Below, one piece after another: positions 11,540-22,479 of a stretch of DNA of 40,333 nt (position 1 is its first letter; every line of letters begins with the position of its first letter). The position numbers and the translations under genes were made by a program. Under the pieces are notes generated by a model. That model saw nothing but the letters and a program-made list of their open reading frames with translations. It did no database searches and was not told the origin of the DNA. This DNA comes from Welwitschia mirabilis (Eukaryota; Gnetophyta; Gnetopsida; Welwitschiales): NCBI GenBank assembly GCA_051453625.1, contig JBOZIK010000001.1, positions 72,572,056-72,612,388 of the forward strand, given 5' to 3'.

Positions 11540-11748
11540 TTTGAATTGGAGAGTAATTATGGAGAATTTCCTTTGTGTTTTTATTATCATTCAAAGAGTA
11601 TAAATACAATAAAATGTACATGACAAATATGGAAAATGAGATATTCTCTCTTAAAATAAAGGGATATTTAGAGGATGAAATGTACATGATAAGAATGCCA
11701 TACTAAAAATATATGAAAAATGATAATAAAAAACAATATCGTCTAAAA
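11540..11748 (-). repeat. 5' LTR of the copia element
   Basis: It is 209 bp, the same length as the 3' LTR, and alignable from TTTGAATTGGAGAG to GTCTAAAA. The terminal TG and CA are decayed here (TT and AA) but are kept in the 3' copy. It is bounded by the PBS on the left and by the AAAAG duplication on the right. Confidence 0.88.
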
Positions 11749-11753
11749 AAAAG
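11749..11753. repeat. Target-site duplication AAAAG, right copy
   Basis: Matches 5236-5240 exactly. It lies in a run of eight A, so the exact edge depends on aligning the LTR ends (CTAACA with CTAAAA). Confidence 0.8.
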
Positions 11754-13436
11754 AGATGCAAATTTTCATTTGAAAATGAAAAATAGATGTTTCTAAGAGT
11801 GGTAGGATTTCTTGCAAATACATGCAAAGTATCGATACCATCACTCTTATTATTGATTTGGAGATGGATTACTAATAAACATTGAAGGCTTAAATTTGCA
11901 AAGGACAATGAAGACATAAAAAAAAATCTACATAATTTATTTGGCCTAGCAACATCATCAAGACTTAGGAGAATCCTTTACTACACCACTTTCTCAATTC
12001 GTTGCCATTTCTAAAACTGAACAAGATTTTTCCCAAATCTTTTAAAATAGAGATCTAAATAAGTAATAGATTAGATGTCATTTATGAAACAAAAGCAGAA
12101 GAGATTTACAAAGAGATCTCCTTTCTCCCATCTAAATGTAATTATCTTGGGCTAACTTTGAACCATGTAAAATTAGATCCAATCTATCATCTACTACTAT
12201 GGAGGTTGAAAATGCAAAGTTACTGAGAAATGGAAACTTAAGTTATAGGTTTTAAAATGATTCTTGTAATGAATACTTAAAGCATTTATTTTAGGCTATA
12301 ATTTCTAATTTGTTTGAGCTTATGATGATTTTAGAAGGCATGGTAGTAGGATGACAATAATCTATATGTTGTTGATTTAAGAATAGGAGCATGTTCCTAT
12401 CTTGATTAGAGGAAACATGATAGGAATTCTCTCTATAGGCTTTCAACCATAATAGCAGGTCGATTCATCACCCTTAAACACATTGAAAACTCTTGGAAAA
12501 ATAAATGGTAAAGTAGAGGGATTCTAAATCAGAATGAGATGGCAAAGGTAGAGTAGAATAAAAAGAAGTAGCAGTATTTTCCTCATTTTGAGTAAGAGAG
12601 AAAGAGGAAGAATACCTTCCTCTTCTCCTATTAAGATGAAGATGAAAAAAGTAGAACAATGCATAAAGAATGATTAACAAGAAGTTCAAGTTGTTATAGA
12701 AGAAGAGACATAAAGGTAAGATGAAATAGAAATAGAAGAAAAACTAGAGTCTACTTCTACCTATACAAAACATCAAAACTTTTGAATCTTTTTGCATTAT
12801 CAATGAAATGTCGAGAATTTTACTTGAAGGGAAACGTTTGGTTAGCTTTGCTACTAAAAATTGGCATAACCTGAATCAAGGATCTATTTCACTATGTTGT
12901 TTCTATGGCCTCTACAACTATTGATGCTCTACATCTTTACAATCCTTATTTGCTTAGTCTAGCTATCAAACTTGATAGTTTTTTTCCTGATGTTAATGAT
13001 CTTTCATGTCAGATTCTGGAGGCATACATCCTTTTCTATAAACTATAGATATGCCTTCTAAGTTATTTTAAGGAATCTTAATAGAGATTTTAGAATTGAG
13101 CCATAGTCTATTATGCCCATCTTGCATTAATGACTAAAGAAAAGTTCTTAATTTGCTCCTTATCTTTCTTATATCTCCAAGAAAAATAGTTTCTTGTGAC
13201 TTTTATTTCTCTTCTAATAAGTGTCTTCATAACCTAAATTCTACTATTTTTATAAAAACCATGCTTAATGAAATCATAACCTAAGCATTTTCACAATGTT
13301 AAGCCTAGTAGAGATGCTAACCTAGGTTCTCATGCATAATGGCTTCTCCATAATAACTCCCAGTGAAGCTATAATCTCTAGTATGAAAATGTAATATTCC
13401 AAAAATTCTACAATTGAAAATCTTCAAACTTTAATG
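11754..13436. other. Unassigned region, possible internal part of the Del-like element
   Basis: It lies directly inside the PBS at 13437-13448, so by position it is leader or gag of a minus-strand element. I cannot read a gypsy gag in it. On the plus strand there is a 53-codon open stretch at 12887-13048 containing MASTTIDALHLYNPYLL and KLDSFFPDVNDL, preceded in another frame by RLVSFATKNWHNLNQ. It reads like protein but belongs to no family I recognise. A noncoding (LARD-type) internal region is possible. Confidence 0.4.
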
Positions 13437-13448
13437 CTCTGATACCAA
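13437..13448 (-). other. Primer-binding site, exact initiator-Met match
   Basis: The minus strand reads TGGTATCAGAGC, 12 of 12 bases of the standard plant initiator-Met PBS, three bases (TTT) after the LTR end GGCATTACA. This is the best-preserved PBS in the window. Confidence 0.88.
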
Positions 13449-14423
13449 AATGTAATGCCTACTTTTCTTTTTTTAATCTTAGAAAAATTACTTATTTAGT
13501 AAAGAATTAAATCCTCATTATTCCACTCTATCAAATGCATTAATTAAAAATTATCAATATTATTAATAGAAAATTTAAACTTTGTGACTTCCATCTTAAT
13601 AATTTATAACTTTCTATTAAAAAGGGTTCAAATTTTGAGGAAGGAGGAGAAATCACATGTCCATTAAAAAGAATTTATTAAAAATAAATAAATATAACAT
13701 CCAAGAAATATTCTTTTAAAAGCTCCATATGACTAAGGGATTTTCAAGATAATTTATTTCATATTCCAAATGTATCATGAAATTGATATGCCAAATCATA
13801 ATTACCAAAAAGATTCCAAAAATTTACAATTTCAAATTGGCATTTCAAATAATGGGAATAAATTCATGACTAAATATTCAAGATTCTCATATAATTACAT
13901 CAAATAATAATTGAAAATATGATCTCATGTCAACATATTTTATTGCAAAAATTTTAGGAAAAACATTCAGCATTTAGTACAATATAAGTCTTTAGGTAAA
14001 CTTCATAATTTTACAAATTACACATGTAAGTAAATGGAGTTTATCTTACATCCCAATAGAAAAACATATATAATAATCATGAAACTTAGATATTTAACTT
14101 CAAGTAATTGGGACAAATAAGGATTACAAATTGTTTAGTAAGATTTTCCATCAATATAAGTTCAATCATTCTCCACATTCTTATGACTACTTTAGCATTT
14201 AAACTCCAAATTTTACACCTGTCACACAAAAGTATGAAATGAAAACTATGAAAATCTCATAGCTTCCAGTATGGTCTAGGCAAGAATAGGTAATTTGGTA
14301 AGAATCTTCAAGAGTTAAGATAGGAAAAAAAATCAAGACTTCAAAAGGATCGAGATCTAATACAAACACTGACCTTATGGTTATGAATGAGAATATTAAA
14401 TATATCAAAATATCTCAATCACT

Positions 14424-14533
14424 TCACTACCTTGTTTAGAAATTGTGAAGCCCACTACCTTATTTAGTATTCTATGGTTCTCATATAATATTTAACTTAA
14501 CTGCCTCATTCGGCGATCTATAAAGCCCACTAC

Positions 14534-14569
<36 letters not shown>

Positions 14570-14727
14570 CCTTAAATATTATTAACTTTACTTCCTCATT
14601 CGACGATTTATGAAGTCCAATGCCTCATACAGTGATATATGGTAAATATAATATCCCTACTACTTCATTCAATAATCTATGGGATTCTCACTTCACTACC
14701 TCGTTCGATGATCTATCAAAATCCATA
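14424..14727. repeat. Tandem repeat in LTR, unit about 30 bp, 7-8 copies
   Basis: Units begin near 14424, 14452, 14497, 14527, 14589, 14619, 14660 and 14695. The consensus is about CACTACCTCATTCGGCGATC followed by TATGAAGCC. The TTCGGCG core appears as TTCGGCG, TTCGACG, TTCGATG, TTCAATA and ATACAGTG, a series that runs mostly by CpG loss. A TA run interrupts one unit. Confidence 0.8.
14537..14568. repeat. (TA)16 microsatellite
   Basis: Sixteen perfect TA units inside the LTR tandem repeat, replacing most of one repeat unit. Slippage expansion is likely and the length may vary between individuals. Confidence 0.95.
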
Positions 14728-15017
14728 ATCATAGGTTTAAACATAACGATAATAAAAAAATAAGATAATTTTGATCAAAATATATCATCTTAAATCATAA
14801 ATTTTAATAGCATAATGATACGATAAGGATTAATCACAAACAATCATCTCATAACAAGAATAGATAACATCAAGACATTTGAGAAAAAAGGGTAAGTGGA
14901 GACAAGACATGAATCCACATAGAGCTTATCTTATTCAAGTAATGCATGATTTAACATTCAACTTACAGGAATATATAAAAATTGATCTCAATAACAAAAT
15001 GCATAAGAAAGGATCGT

Positions 15018-15099
15018 NNNNNNNNNNNNNNNNNNNNNNNNNNNNNNNNNNNNNNNNNNNNNNNNNNNNNNNNNNNNNNNNNNNNNNNNNNNNNNNNNN
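15018..15099. other. Assembly gap, 82 N
   Basis: N run inside the U3 part of the long LTR. Confidence 0.98.
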
Positions 15100-15509
15100 T
15101 TAAGCTTTAAGATTTCAATGCAAGATTATTTTGAAAAAAAAAAAAAGACTTGAGGGGGGAAGCACTCTATTTGAAGAGAGAGAGCATTGTTAAGATAATA
15201 AGACTCAAGAATATGAAAGGACACAATCATGTACCAATGGAAAAAGGGATTTTTTTAACATATCATAAAGGCTTGCTTGGCCACTGGGTGCTTTAATAAT
15301 ATAAAAATAATGTTTTTACATTTAATTATAATAATGAGGAAAAAAAATAACAAGCCTCCACAATCTACATTTAAATGCATAAATTTCACAAAAGTGCAAA
15401 AAATAAAAGTAAATGAAATCATCACCATTGTTAGAACATTCTTGAAAATTATAAGTAATATTTTTAATCAAGATAAAAGGAACTTAAGGCATAATGTAAT
15501 GTAATGACA

Positions 15510-16888
15510 TCTCAAAAATATAATATTTAGATCAGTTGGATATTTAAAAATATTTAAATCTTTCTAAATATTTTATTAAACTTAATCTTTGCATTTTTTA
15601 AAAGAAGTAAAAATGTGGACATGACAACCATATTAGACTAATATCCATCAATCTCTTTAAGAGTTTTTAAGCATTATTTAAAGTTAATTTTGAGTAAATT
15701 TCTATCACATACAAAATCTAAGATTTTCTATATTTAACTATTCAATCCACTATAGAAGTGATTAATAGGTTCTTCACTGGAAAATTCAACTATGGAATTG
15801 AATGAACTAGCAATCAAACTCTCTTAAAGATTGTAGCATAATTCTTAAAAGTTTATTATATAAAATTTATAACTTTTCTTGTTTTTTTTCCCTTATGGTT
15901 ATATCACTCTTGATCCTTTTTATAAAGGTGTCTTAAACTTGGCTCCAAGTCTTAATACTTTTATATGGGATAGTTTTTATTTTGAGTTTTTCCTCTAAGG
16001 TAAAGAAAAAACGGATTATATAAGTCATATTAGTTATCTTCTTTTATTCATTTCCTAAGGTAAGAATGAATTATTCAGTTTTAGGTAAGTATATAAAGAA
16101 TCTTCTTCATTATCTCCTAATAAGGTAGGACAATCTTGCACATTTTTATGTTCTACATCATCTCCATTTAGTAAATCAAAAGGGTTTTAAATCTCTCTTT
16201 TTCTTTAATCTATCATGTTTTTAAGAGTTAAGAAAGTAGAAGTAGAAGTAGAGGATAACATGTTTAGAGGTTTAGGAAAAAAAAAGATTTAAAAGGTAGG
16301 TTCTTTAAAAGAAGAAAATAGTTTATGAACTAAATTACCTTCAAAAATAAGTGAATCACTTTTACAAATATGAAAAGTGAAATAATCATCTTCTTTTTTT
16401 CTAGATTCAAATGGAACTTTCTTACCTCTAATTCATAAATTGCAACCCACTAATATTTCTTAAAGTCTTTTGCTAATGAATTACTTATCTTGAGGGAACT
16501 TTTTATGTGTTAACATTCCCTCGCATTTTTGTAAAATGTTAAATAAAATTATTTACACCTAAGTGGCAAAAAACCCTTCTAGATCACAACAAGTACAAGA
16601 ATCAGGCTATACTAAAAATGGATGGGCACTTACATAGATTACATGAAGCATAAAGTGTAAACCATGTTTTTTGTAAATAATGATATCCTCTAAGTTTAAA
16701 TAAAAGTAAAAATAATGAAAAAAAGATACTAAACTAAGAAAGAAAAAGTGTAAGCTAATGTAAGAAAATAAAAAACTATATATACATACACTGCATAAGT
16801 AAACATCTTGAAACGTGTTTACTTACTTAAGTAGTGAAAATCAATCTTTCAAACTTCCTTGAAGTTCTTTCTAGTAATAGAACCAATC
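15510..16888 (-). mobile_element. Leader of a minus-strand Athila-like element, truncated
   Basis: Read on the minus strand from 16888 this matches, with decay, the sequence that follows the PBS in the plus-strand element at 39189 onward: a CTTCAAGGAAGTTTGAAAG block (there GCTGCAAGGAGCTAAAAAG), then AAGTAAGT (there GGTAAGTACC), then a T-rich stretch. Further in (about 16200-16450), minus-strand fragments such as DDYFTFHICKSDSLIFEGN can be read, but I cannot assign them. The long LTR ending at 15509 cuts off the rest. Confidence 0.45.
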
Positions 16889-18340
16889 CATTGGAGTGTG
16901 TATTTTGTGCTTTTTATTTTCAATTAATCATCTTTAAATGTAACCTATAGTATTAACTATCTAATTCACATAAGTACATATTAGTATAGGGAATCAACCC
17001 AATGTCATATTCTAGATAAAATTTCAAAAGTACATCTAGCAAATTGATTTATTTAAAAATGAATTAAAATGATTTTCTATTTTAATTTGAGAATGATAAA
17101 TGAAATCACAATGCAATAATGAATGAAATGTAATGAATTAAGATATTGATGAGATGCAAGTCTAAATGCAATTACTCACCTAAATATCCATTATAATCTA
17201 TATCAATTACAAGTTATTATCACTTTCATTATAATCGACACAGATCATAAAGATGATAAGAGAAAATTAGTAGAAACAAAATGATATTTTTTTCATGACA
17301 ATGATTCTTATATAAACTATAAAGTAGTTACTCCTCAAAGGATGAGACACTGCCCAATACTAAGATAAGCTCCTCTCTTAAGACAGATGGATCCTTTATT
17401 TACTTAAACTCCAAATCATTACAAGAATAACTGATGCATGAAAGATGAGAAATGGAAAATATAAGAGGTGTATTTATACTTTTGCATTAATATTTTAGAT
17501 TGTTAAGGAGTAGTAAAAGATCGAGAGTAATTATATCACTAATTTTATAATAGACAGATCATGTTTTAGTTTAAGAAACCTAGGCCAATATCTATTAAAT
17601 ACCTAGAGGACTAGACTCAAGCACCCAACTCTACTATTATGGCTAGTATTAAGGGGGACTGAGAGTTATCATCCTGCTAAGTATTATCTAGATGATTATG
17701 TGGATGACATGAGATATTCTCCTATAATAGTTATCTATCTTCCACATCTCTTCTTGGTATAATGTCTATGTATCATCTACTAAGTGTTATCTAGATGACT
17801 AAGTGGACAACTGTTAGTGTAAAAATAACATTTCTATTTTATTTTATTCTATTAGTTATCTTGTGATGTCATCTAGATGATCAAGTGGATGATATCTATA
17901 GTAATTGATGTTGTCCTTAGTATTGCCTAGATGATAAAATAGACAACAATCCTTTTGAAATCTTCTCTACTTTAATGTTTATAAATAGTTTTACACTTAG
18001 TATTTGATTCTTTATTCTACTAGAATTGGCATTTCTTTATCCTTTACTAGTACATAGATCAAGGTTAAGTATCTTCTGAATTTGATCATGGCTTCTAAGT
18101 TTATTGACTCATCCCAATACCTTTTAAAAGAGTTAAATTTGATCATGTACTTTGTCATTCTTCATGAATACTAGTTAGAGCCATGTTCAGAATGAAATTT
18201 TACTTCATAATGGTTATCATCTTCTGATTATCATCTAGATGACTATGTAAATAATTATTAAGAACATAATAAACTTTTTGGTTATGTACATTACTGGTGA
18301 TCATGTGAGTGTTCTAAATGATAGAGTGAATGACACTCTT
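16889..18340 (-). mobile_element. LTR copy 1 of the Athila-like family (5' LTR)
   Basis: This aligns along most of its length with the LTRs at 30797-31900 (same strand) and 38066-39188 (opposite strand). The R/U5 end near 16889 shares the GTGTGTATTTTGTGC and TAGTATAG blocks, and the middle shares AAAGTAG-TACTCCTCAA-GGA. A TATA box (GTATAAATACACC on the minus strand) is at 17468-17478. U3 carries the palindromic motif cluster at 17684-17947 and 18231-18335. The right edge is uncertain; a TATAACA at 18572-18578 could be the true end. Confidence 0.6.
17684..17947. repeat. Palindromic motif cluster A, in LTR U3
   Basis: Four composite units, each a TCATCTAGATGA-type palindrome followed a few bases on by a GTGGATGAC half: 17684 (TTATCTAGATGA, then GTGGATGACA), 17787 (TTATCTAGATGA, then GTGGACAAC), 17869 (TCATCTAGATGA, then GTGGATGAT) and 17922 (ATTGCCTAGATGA, then ATAGACAAC). 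Two more decayed units lie at 18231-18242 and 18311-18335. All lie upstream of the LTR TATA box in the element's own direction. Confidence 0.8.
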
Positions 18341-18599
18341 TTTTCATCTTTTAGTTCATTTTTTAGCACTTCTTATTTTAAATTGGACTCAAAATGCTCT
18401 AGATAAGTTACAGTGTTTGAAATATTACACAAAATGGTTCATAATATAGAAATTGATACTTTATTTGATTATCTTGATAGATCTTTAATGTTTTCTTTGT
18501 TTTCTTAGAGACCTATCAAATATAACTAAAATCACAATCTAATAATACTATTAAATAGGATAATATAGTCTTATAACAAAGATACTAGAACATCAAAAG

Positions 18600-19060
18600 G
18601 CTTAATTTAATAATAAAATTTGATATTTTTAAGATCTTTCTAATGTGAGAGAAAAGGAATGTGAGTATTTTCTTTTCAAAATTAATGATTTAAAAAAAAT
18701 CTTAAAGGTTTTTATAGATAATATACTTTGGATATAATACTTTTAAAGTAGAGAGTACCAAGTCATAAAAGTATTCTATGATATGTTGCAACACTTTCTT
18801 CTTCTTTTGTACTAGCTAGATTAGGTAAACCTTCATATCCTTTTAAGGATAAAGGTTTAATGTATCTAAACCATAAATCAGGTGATTTCTGTGTTTACTA
18901 ACTAAATATTAATTTCATCAATAAAAGTAGAAAATTCCTCATATGTTATTTTTATAATGGGTTTGATCATACTAAACTTACTTGTTATTTTAGCAATGTA
19001 TTATTTTAATTTGAAACTTTACATGGTCATTAATATATTAAAAAAGATTAAATTTTAATA
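18600..19060 (+). pseudogene. Copia gag remnant
   Basis: The assignment rests mainly on position before PR. A short readable segment (LFKINDLKKILKVFIDNILW) resembles the Leu-spaced coiled segment near the C-terminus of gag in SIRE/Tork-type copia elements. A zinc knuckle cannot be read. Stops are frequent. Confidence 0.35.
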
Positions 19061-19179
19061 TTAGATCAAGTATTGAAAAAGCACATAAACAAATTTTAAT
19101 TCATACTTATTTAGGATCTACTAATGATGTTCATCATTATTTTAATAATGATTTTATAATAAATATAATAAAAGACATA

Positions 19180-19400
19180 AGTATACTCACAAAGATGAAC
19201 AAATGCGATGGAGGAGCTATGATGTTTGGAGACAATGGGAATGTCATGGTTAAAGGTGCTGGCACTATATGTGGTTAGTTCTAGTATTACACAATGTTTT
19301 CTATGTAAATGGTTCAAAGCATAATATTCTTAGCATCAATTAAATTTGTGATAAAGGTATGCATGTCCTATTTATTTCTTTTAATTATCATGTTTTAGAT
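19180..19400 (+). pseudogene. Copia protease C-terminus and linker
   Basis: Plus-strand segments GGAMMFGDNGNVMVKGAG, SSITQCF and then, after a frame change, ICDKGMHVLF match the copia order: GxVxFGDN-type protease flap, then the LSISQLCDKG-type linker leading to INT. The N-terminal catalytic motif is not visible. Confidence 0.7.
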
Positions 19401-19509
19401 TAAATATAAAAATATTTATTTTTATTTGATGATAAGGATGAAAATGTTTATTTTATTGGATAATAAATAAGTAGTCATATTTATCTTTTATTATTTCTAA
19501 AAAGAATAT

Positions 19510-20400
19510 GATATGAAATAAAGGATTAGGTCATTTTACTAATAATAATCTATATAACATTTCAAAACATAGTATCATTAAGGGTATTTCTATCATAAGA
19601 AAAGTTAAAGGTGACCTATGTAGAGTTTGCTAATTGTAAAAACAAACTAGAAAAAGTTTCTTTGAGATTGATTAAGTTTCCTTTCAACATTCCTTAGACT
19701 TACTTTATCTTAATCTCATGAATCCTACCCTGTAAAGAGTCTTGGTAGTAAGAAAAATATATTAGTGATTATGAATAATTTTATAATATTCACATGGTTA
19801 CTATTTTCAAGACACAAGAATGAAGCTTTTAAAAAATTTGAAATCTTGAGTAGAAAATGAAACTATTCATAACATTAAGAACATTAGAAGTAATTACAAA
19901 GTAAAATTTGAAAATGAATTATTTGATAAATGGTATGAGAAGAAAGGTATAATCCATGGTTTTTAAACTCTTAGAAATTCAAAATAGAATGGCATTATTA
20001 AAATTAAGAATAGGGTTCTTTAAGAAGTAACTAGGATAATGATTTAAAAAAAAAAGACATATCTAAGAGATTTTGGGCTAAATCCCTCAATGCCACTTGT
20101 TACATATCCAATGAAGCCTTTCCTGGACCTAGTACAACCAAGACATTGTATAAGATGTGGAAACAAAAAAGGCTAAACTTTTCATATTTTAAAATATTTG
20201 GTAGTAAATAATATATTATAAAAAATTATAATGAGACTAAAAACTTTAATTCAAAGTCATTAAAAGGGATTTTTCTAAAATATTCTAAAACAAGTAAAGC
20301 CTACCAAGTATTTAACCAAAATCCAAGTAGAGTTGAGGAATGTATTCATGTTAGATTTGATGAACATGATAATAAAAGTAAAAGTAAAGATGATAAAGTG
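19510..20400 (+). pseudogene. Copia integrase, broken
   Basis: Readable in order: LGHFTNNNLYNISKHSIIKG (zinc-finger His region), KGDLCRVC and KQTRKSFF (Cys region), DLLYLNLMNP near the first catalytic Asp, KYKVKFENELFDKWYEKKGI, then NATCYISNEAFPGPSTTKTL, YKMWKQKRLNFSYFKIFGSK and SKAYQVFNQNPSRVEECIHV. The last group is the typical INT C-terminal region of Tork/SIRE-type copia. The catalytic core is full of stops. Confidence 0.88.
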
Positions 20401-20639
20401 AAGTTAATTTCTAAAATAATTCAATCAAATAGTCAGATATCTACTTCCTCACCTTTCTTTTCTCCTAAAAAAACCTTAACTTCCAAATAAATAACTATGC
20501 CTAAAGATTTATTTATAGAATCAATAATTAAAGATGTGATTGATAAAGTAAAAAATTAGAAGTTCCGTTCACTCAAATGTTTGTTTTATTTCTACCTTAG
20601 AGTCTACGTCTCTTAAAGAAGATAAATAATATGAATGTT

Positions 20640-21400
20640 GGCTTAATTCTATGTAAGAAGAACTTGGATAATTCAAGAAAAGTAATGTACAGAGGCTTGT
20701 TTCTAGGCCAAGTGATCATAATGTCCTTCATACAAAATGGATCTTTAAAACCAAACTAAATGAAAAGTCTTAAGTAATAAGAAATAGAATAAGATTGATG
20801 GCATAAGGTTATACTTAAATAAAAGGTATTATTTTTGAAGAAACATTATCACTCATTGTTAAATTATAGTAAATTCATATTTTTCTTATTTTATCTTGTT
20901 TCTTAAACCTTAAAATTTATCAAATAGATATTAAAAGTATTTTCTTAAATAAAACATTAAACAAACTTATGTTTTAGTTTTAAAAGGCCAAGGTATCTTC
21001 ACCACATTTATAGGTTGAAAAAGGAACTTTATGGACTAAACAAGTACTAAGAGCATGATATGAAGAACTTACCTCCTTTCTCTTAGATCATGATTTTATT
21101 AGAGGTAAAATATACAATATTTTATTTATTAAAAAGGTCAATTTAAATTTTTTTACTTATGTAAACTTATGTCAATGATATTATTTTCAGAGTGAGCATG
21201 GATTCCATGTCTAATGAGATTGCCAAAATAATGACTAGTAATCTAAGTAAGCTACAAATGTTTGTTGGATTACAAGTCAAGCAAAGAAAATATGATTCAT
21301 TCTTATTACAACAAAGATTTACAAGTAAACTAGTTAATAGATTTGTTCTAAAGCATTACTAATTAGCATCAACACTAATGGAAATAAATAACAAAATCAA
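20640..21400 (+). pseudogene. Copia reverse transcriptase, broken
   Basis: The order is RPSDHNVLHTKWIFKTKLNE, IRNRIRL, GIIFEETLSLIVKL, IKYTIF..., KKELYGLNKY, then the catalytic box read as YVNDIIF at 21168-21188 (family YVDD; first Asp to Asn by one G-to-A), then LQMFVGLQVKQ. Stops and frame changes occur every 15-40 codons. The active site change alone would inactivate it. Confidence 0.88.
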
Positions 21401-21439
21401 TATAGATGAAAATAAAAAGGATTTTAATACAAAGCTATA

Positions 21440-22080
21440 CAAAAGCAAGATTGAAATTATTTTTTACTTGACAACAAGCAAGCTTAAAATTAAACTTTTA
21501 GTAGAATTATGTGTATCGATTCAAGCCCAAATAATTACATCTTAAGGTTGTTAAGAAAATTCTTAGGTATGTAAAAGGAATCCTAAATGATAGCATTTGT
21601 TCTTCTCAAAATACTAGTTTATAGTTATTCACACTCTGTGATGCTGATTGGGCTATTTTTAGGCATAACAAAAAGTGCATCACTCATCATTATTATTTTT
21701 TAAGATATTTTTTAGTTAGTTGTGATTCTAAAAAACAACCATCCATAGCCTTTTCTACTACTAAAGCTAGTTATGTAGTAATGATAGTTGTGTTTCTCAA
21801 GTTTTTTGGATTCATCATGTCTTACAAGATCTTGATATTTATGAATACAATACATCTTTTTTCTAATAACTCTAGTTTTATAAACATTTTAAGAATCTTG
21901 TTCTTTACTTAGAAATCAAACATATCAACATTTACCATTGGTTTATTAGATATCATATAGATTACAAGGATACCAAGCTTGAATATGTTCCTACTTATCA
22001 TCAATTAGCTGATATTCTAATAAAACCTCTATATCAAGACTATTTTGCATCTCTCTATAAATCCTTAAATTAGGTCCTTA
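21440..22080 (+). pseudogene. Copia RNase H, broken
   Basis: Reads ADWAIFRHNKKC, LVSCDSKKQPSIAFSTTKAS and YEYNTS, ending with LYQDYFASLYKSLN and a stop, the usual copia C-terminal pattern (ADWAGC..RKST, SSKKQ.SVALSTAEAE, KPL..D.F..L...L). The E of the AEAE motif is lost (TKAS). The PPT and LTR of this element are not identified. Confidence 0.8.
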
Positions 22081-22201
22081 TCCTTAAATTATTAACCTTC
22101 ATCTAATGCTTTAAAATTTATAATTATTATGCTTATGATCTTATTTTATAAGATGATTTTTTAATTTATTTTTTATTTACCATGTTTATTTAGGAGATGA
22201 T

Positions 22202-22313
22202 TGTTGCGGTGTGTATTTATGCAATAGTTCACGTTTCAATTCCAATCCTGTTAATTATCAATAAGATGCAAAATACAACACGCTAGTATAGACGGAGTGA
22301 TCCGAATGTCGTA
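22202..22313 (-). repeat. LTR copy 2 of the Athila-like family, fragment
   Basis: The plus strand begins TGTTGCGGTGTGTATTTATG and matches 30797 (TGTTGCAGTGTGTACTTATG), including the later blocks ACACGCTAGTATAGACGGA and ATCCGAATGTCGTA. It is the outer (U5) end of a minus-strand LTR. The N gap truncates it; AT-rich sequence after the gap (ACCCTATACTAAGCC) resembles 30970 onward. No PBS lies to its left, which suggests a 3' or solo LTR. Confidence 0.7.
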
Positions 22314-22413
22314 NNNNNNNNNNNNNNNNNNNNNNNNNNNNNNNNNNNNNNNNNNNNNNNNNNNNNNNNNNNNNNNNNNNNNNNNNNNNNNNNNNNNNNN
22401 NNNNNNNNNNNNN
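22314..22413. other. Assembly gap, exactly 100 N
   Basis: A round 100-N run is the usual placeholder for a join of unknown size, so distances across it, and the LTR copy 2 length, should not be trusted. Confidence 0.95.
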
Positions 22414-22479
22414 ACCCTATACTAAGCCTAATTGCAATTTTCTATTTATAGCATTGATTACTTTTGAAGTGTAAATTTA

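Larger units (their letters stand above)
5241..11748 (-). mobile_element. Ty1/copia LTR retrotransposon, structurally complete but dead
   Basis: The element is about 6.5 kb (including two N runs) and reads right to left. It has two 209-bp LTRs (11540-11748 as 5', 5241-5449 as 3'), a 5-bp target duplication, an initiator-Met-like PBS, a PPT, and the copia order gag, PR, INT, RT, RH. LTRs of about 200 bp are short for plant copia. Every domain carries stops and frameshifts, and the two LTRs differ at many sites, mostly by transitions, so the insertion is old. No intact element protein can be made from it. Confidence 0.92.
13452..15509 (-). mobile_element. Long 5' LTR of a Del/Tekay-like gypsy element
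   Basis: On the minus strand it starts TGTCATTACATTAC (15509) and ends AGGCATTACA (13452), with TG...CA ends that are also partly inverted repeats of each other, and the PBS lies next to it. The length of about 2.06 kb (82 N inside), the initiator-Met PBS and a tandem CCTCATTCGGCGATCTATG repeat match what I know of Del/Tekay chromovirus LTRs. No coding domain of the element is visible, so the family call is an inference from the LTR alone. Confidence 0.65.

Noticed and set aside
15880-16450. Endogenous pararetrovirus fragment on the minus strand
   Set aside because: Readable peptides (such as DDYFTFHICKSDSLIFEGN) match no coat, movement or polymerase motif that I can name, and the position fits the leader/gag of the Athila-like element.
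17684-18335. CRISPR-like array
   Set aside because: The repeated motif is short, imperfect and unevenly spaced, in plant-type retroelement LTRs. No cas gene or repeat-spacer pattern is present.
16889-22313. LTR copies 1 and 2 as the two LTRs of the copia element between them
   Set aside because: Both are oriented on the minus strand, while the copia pol reads on the plus strand. The same LTR family is attached to gypsy gag with a tRNA-Asp PBS at 39189 and to a gypsy PPT at 31901.
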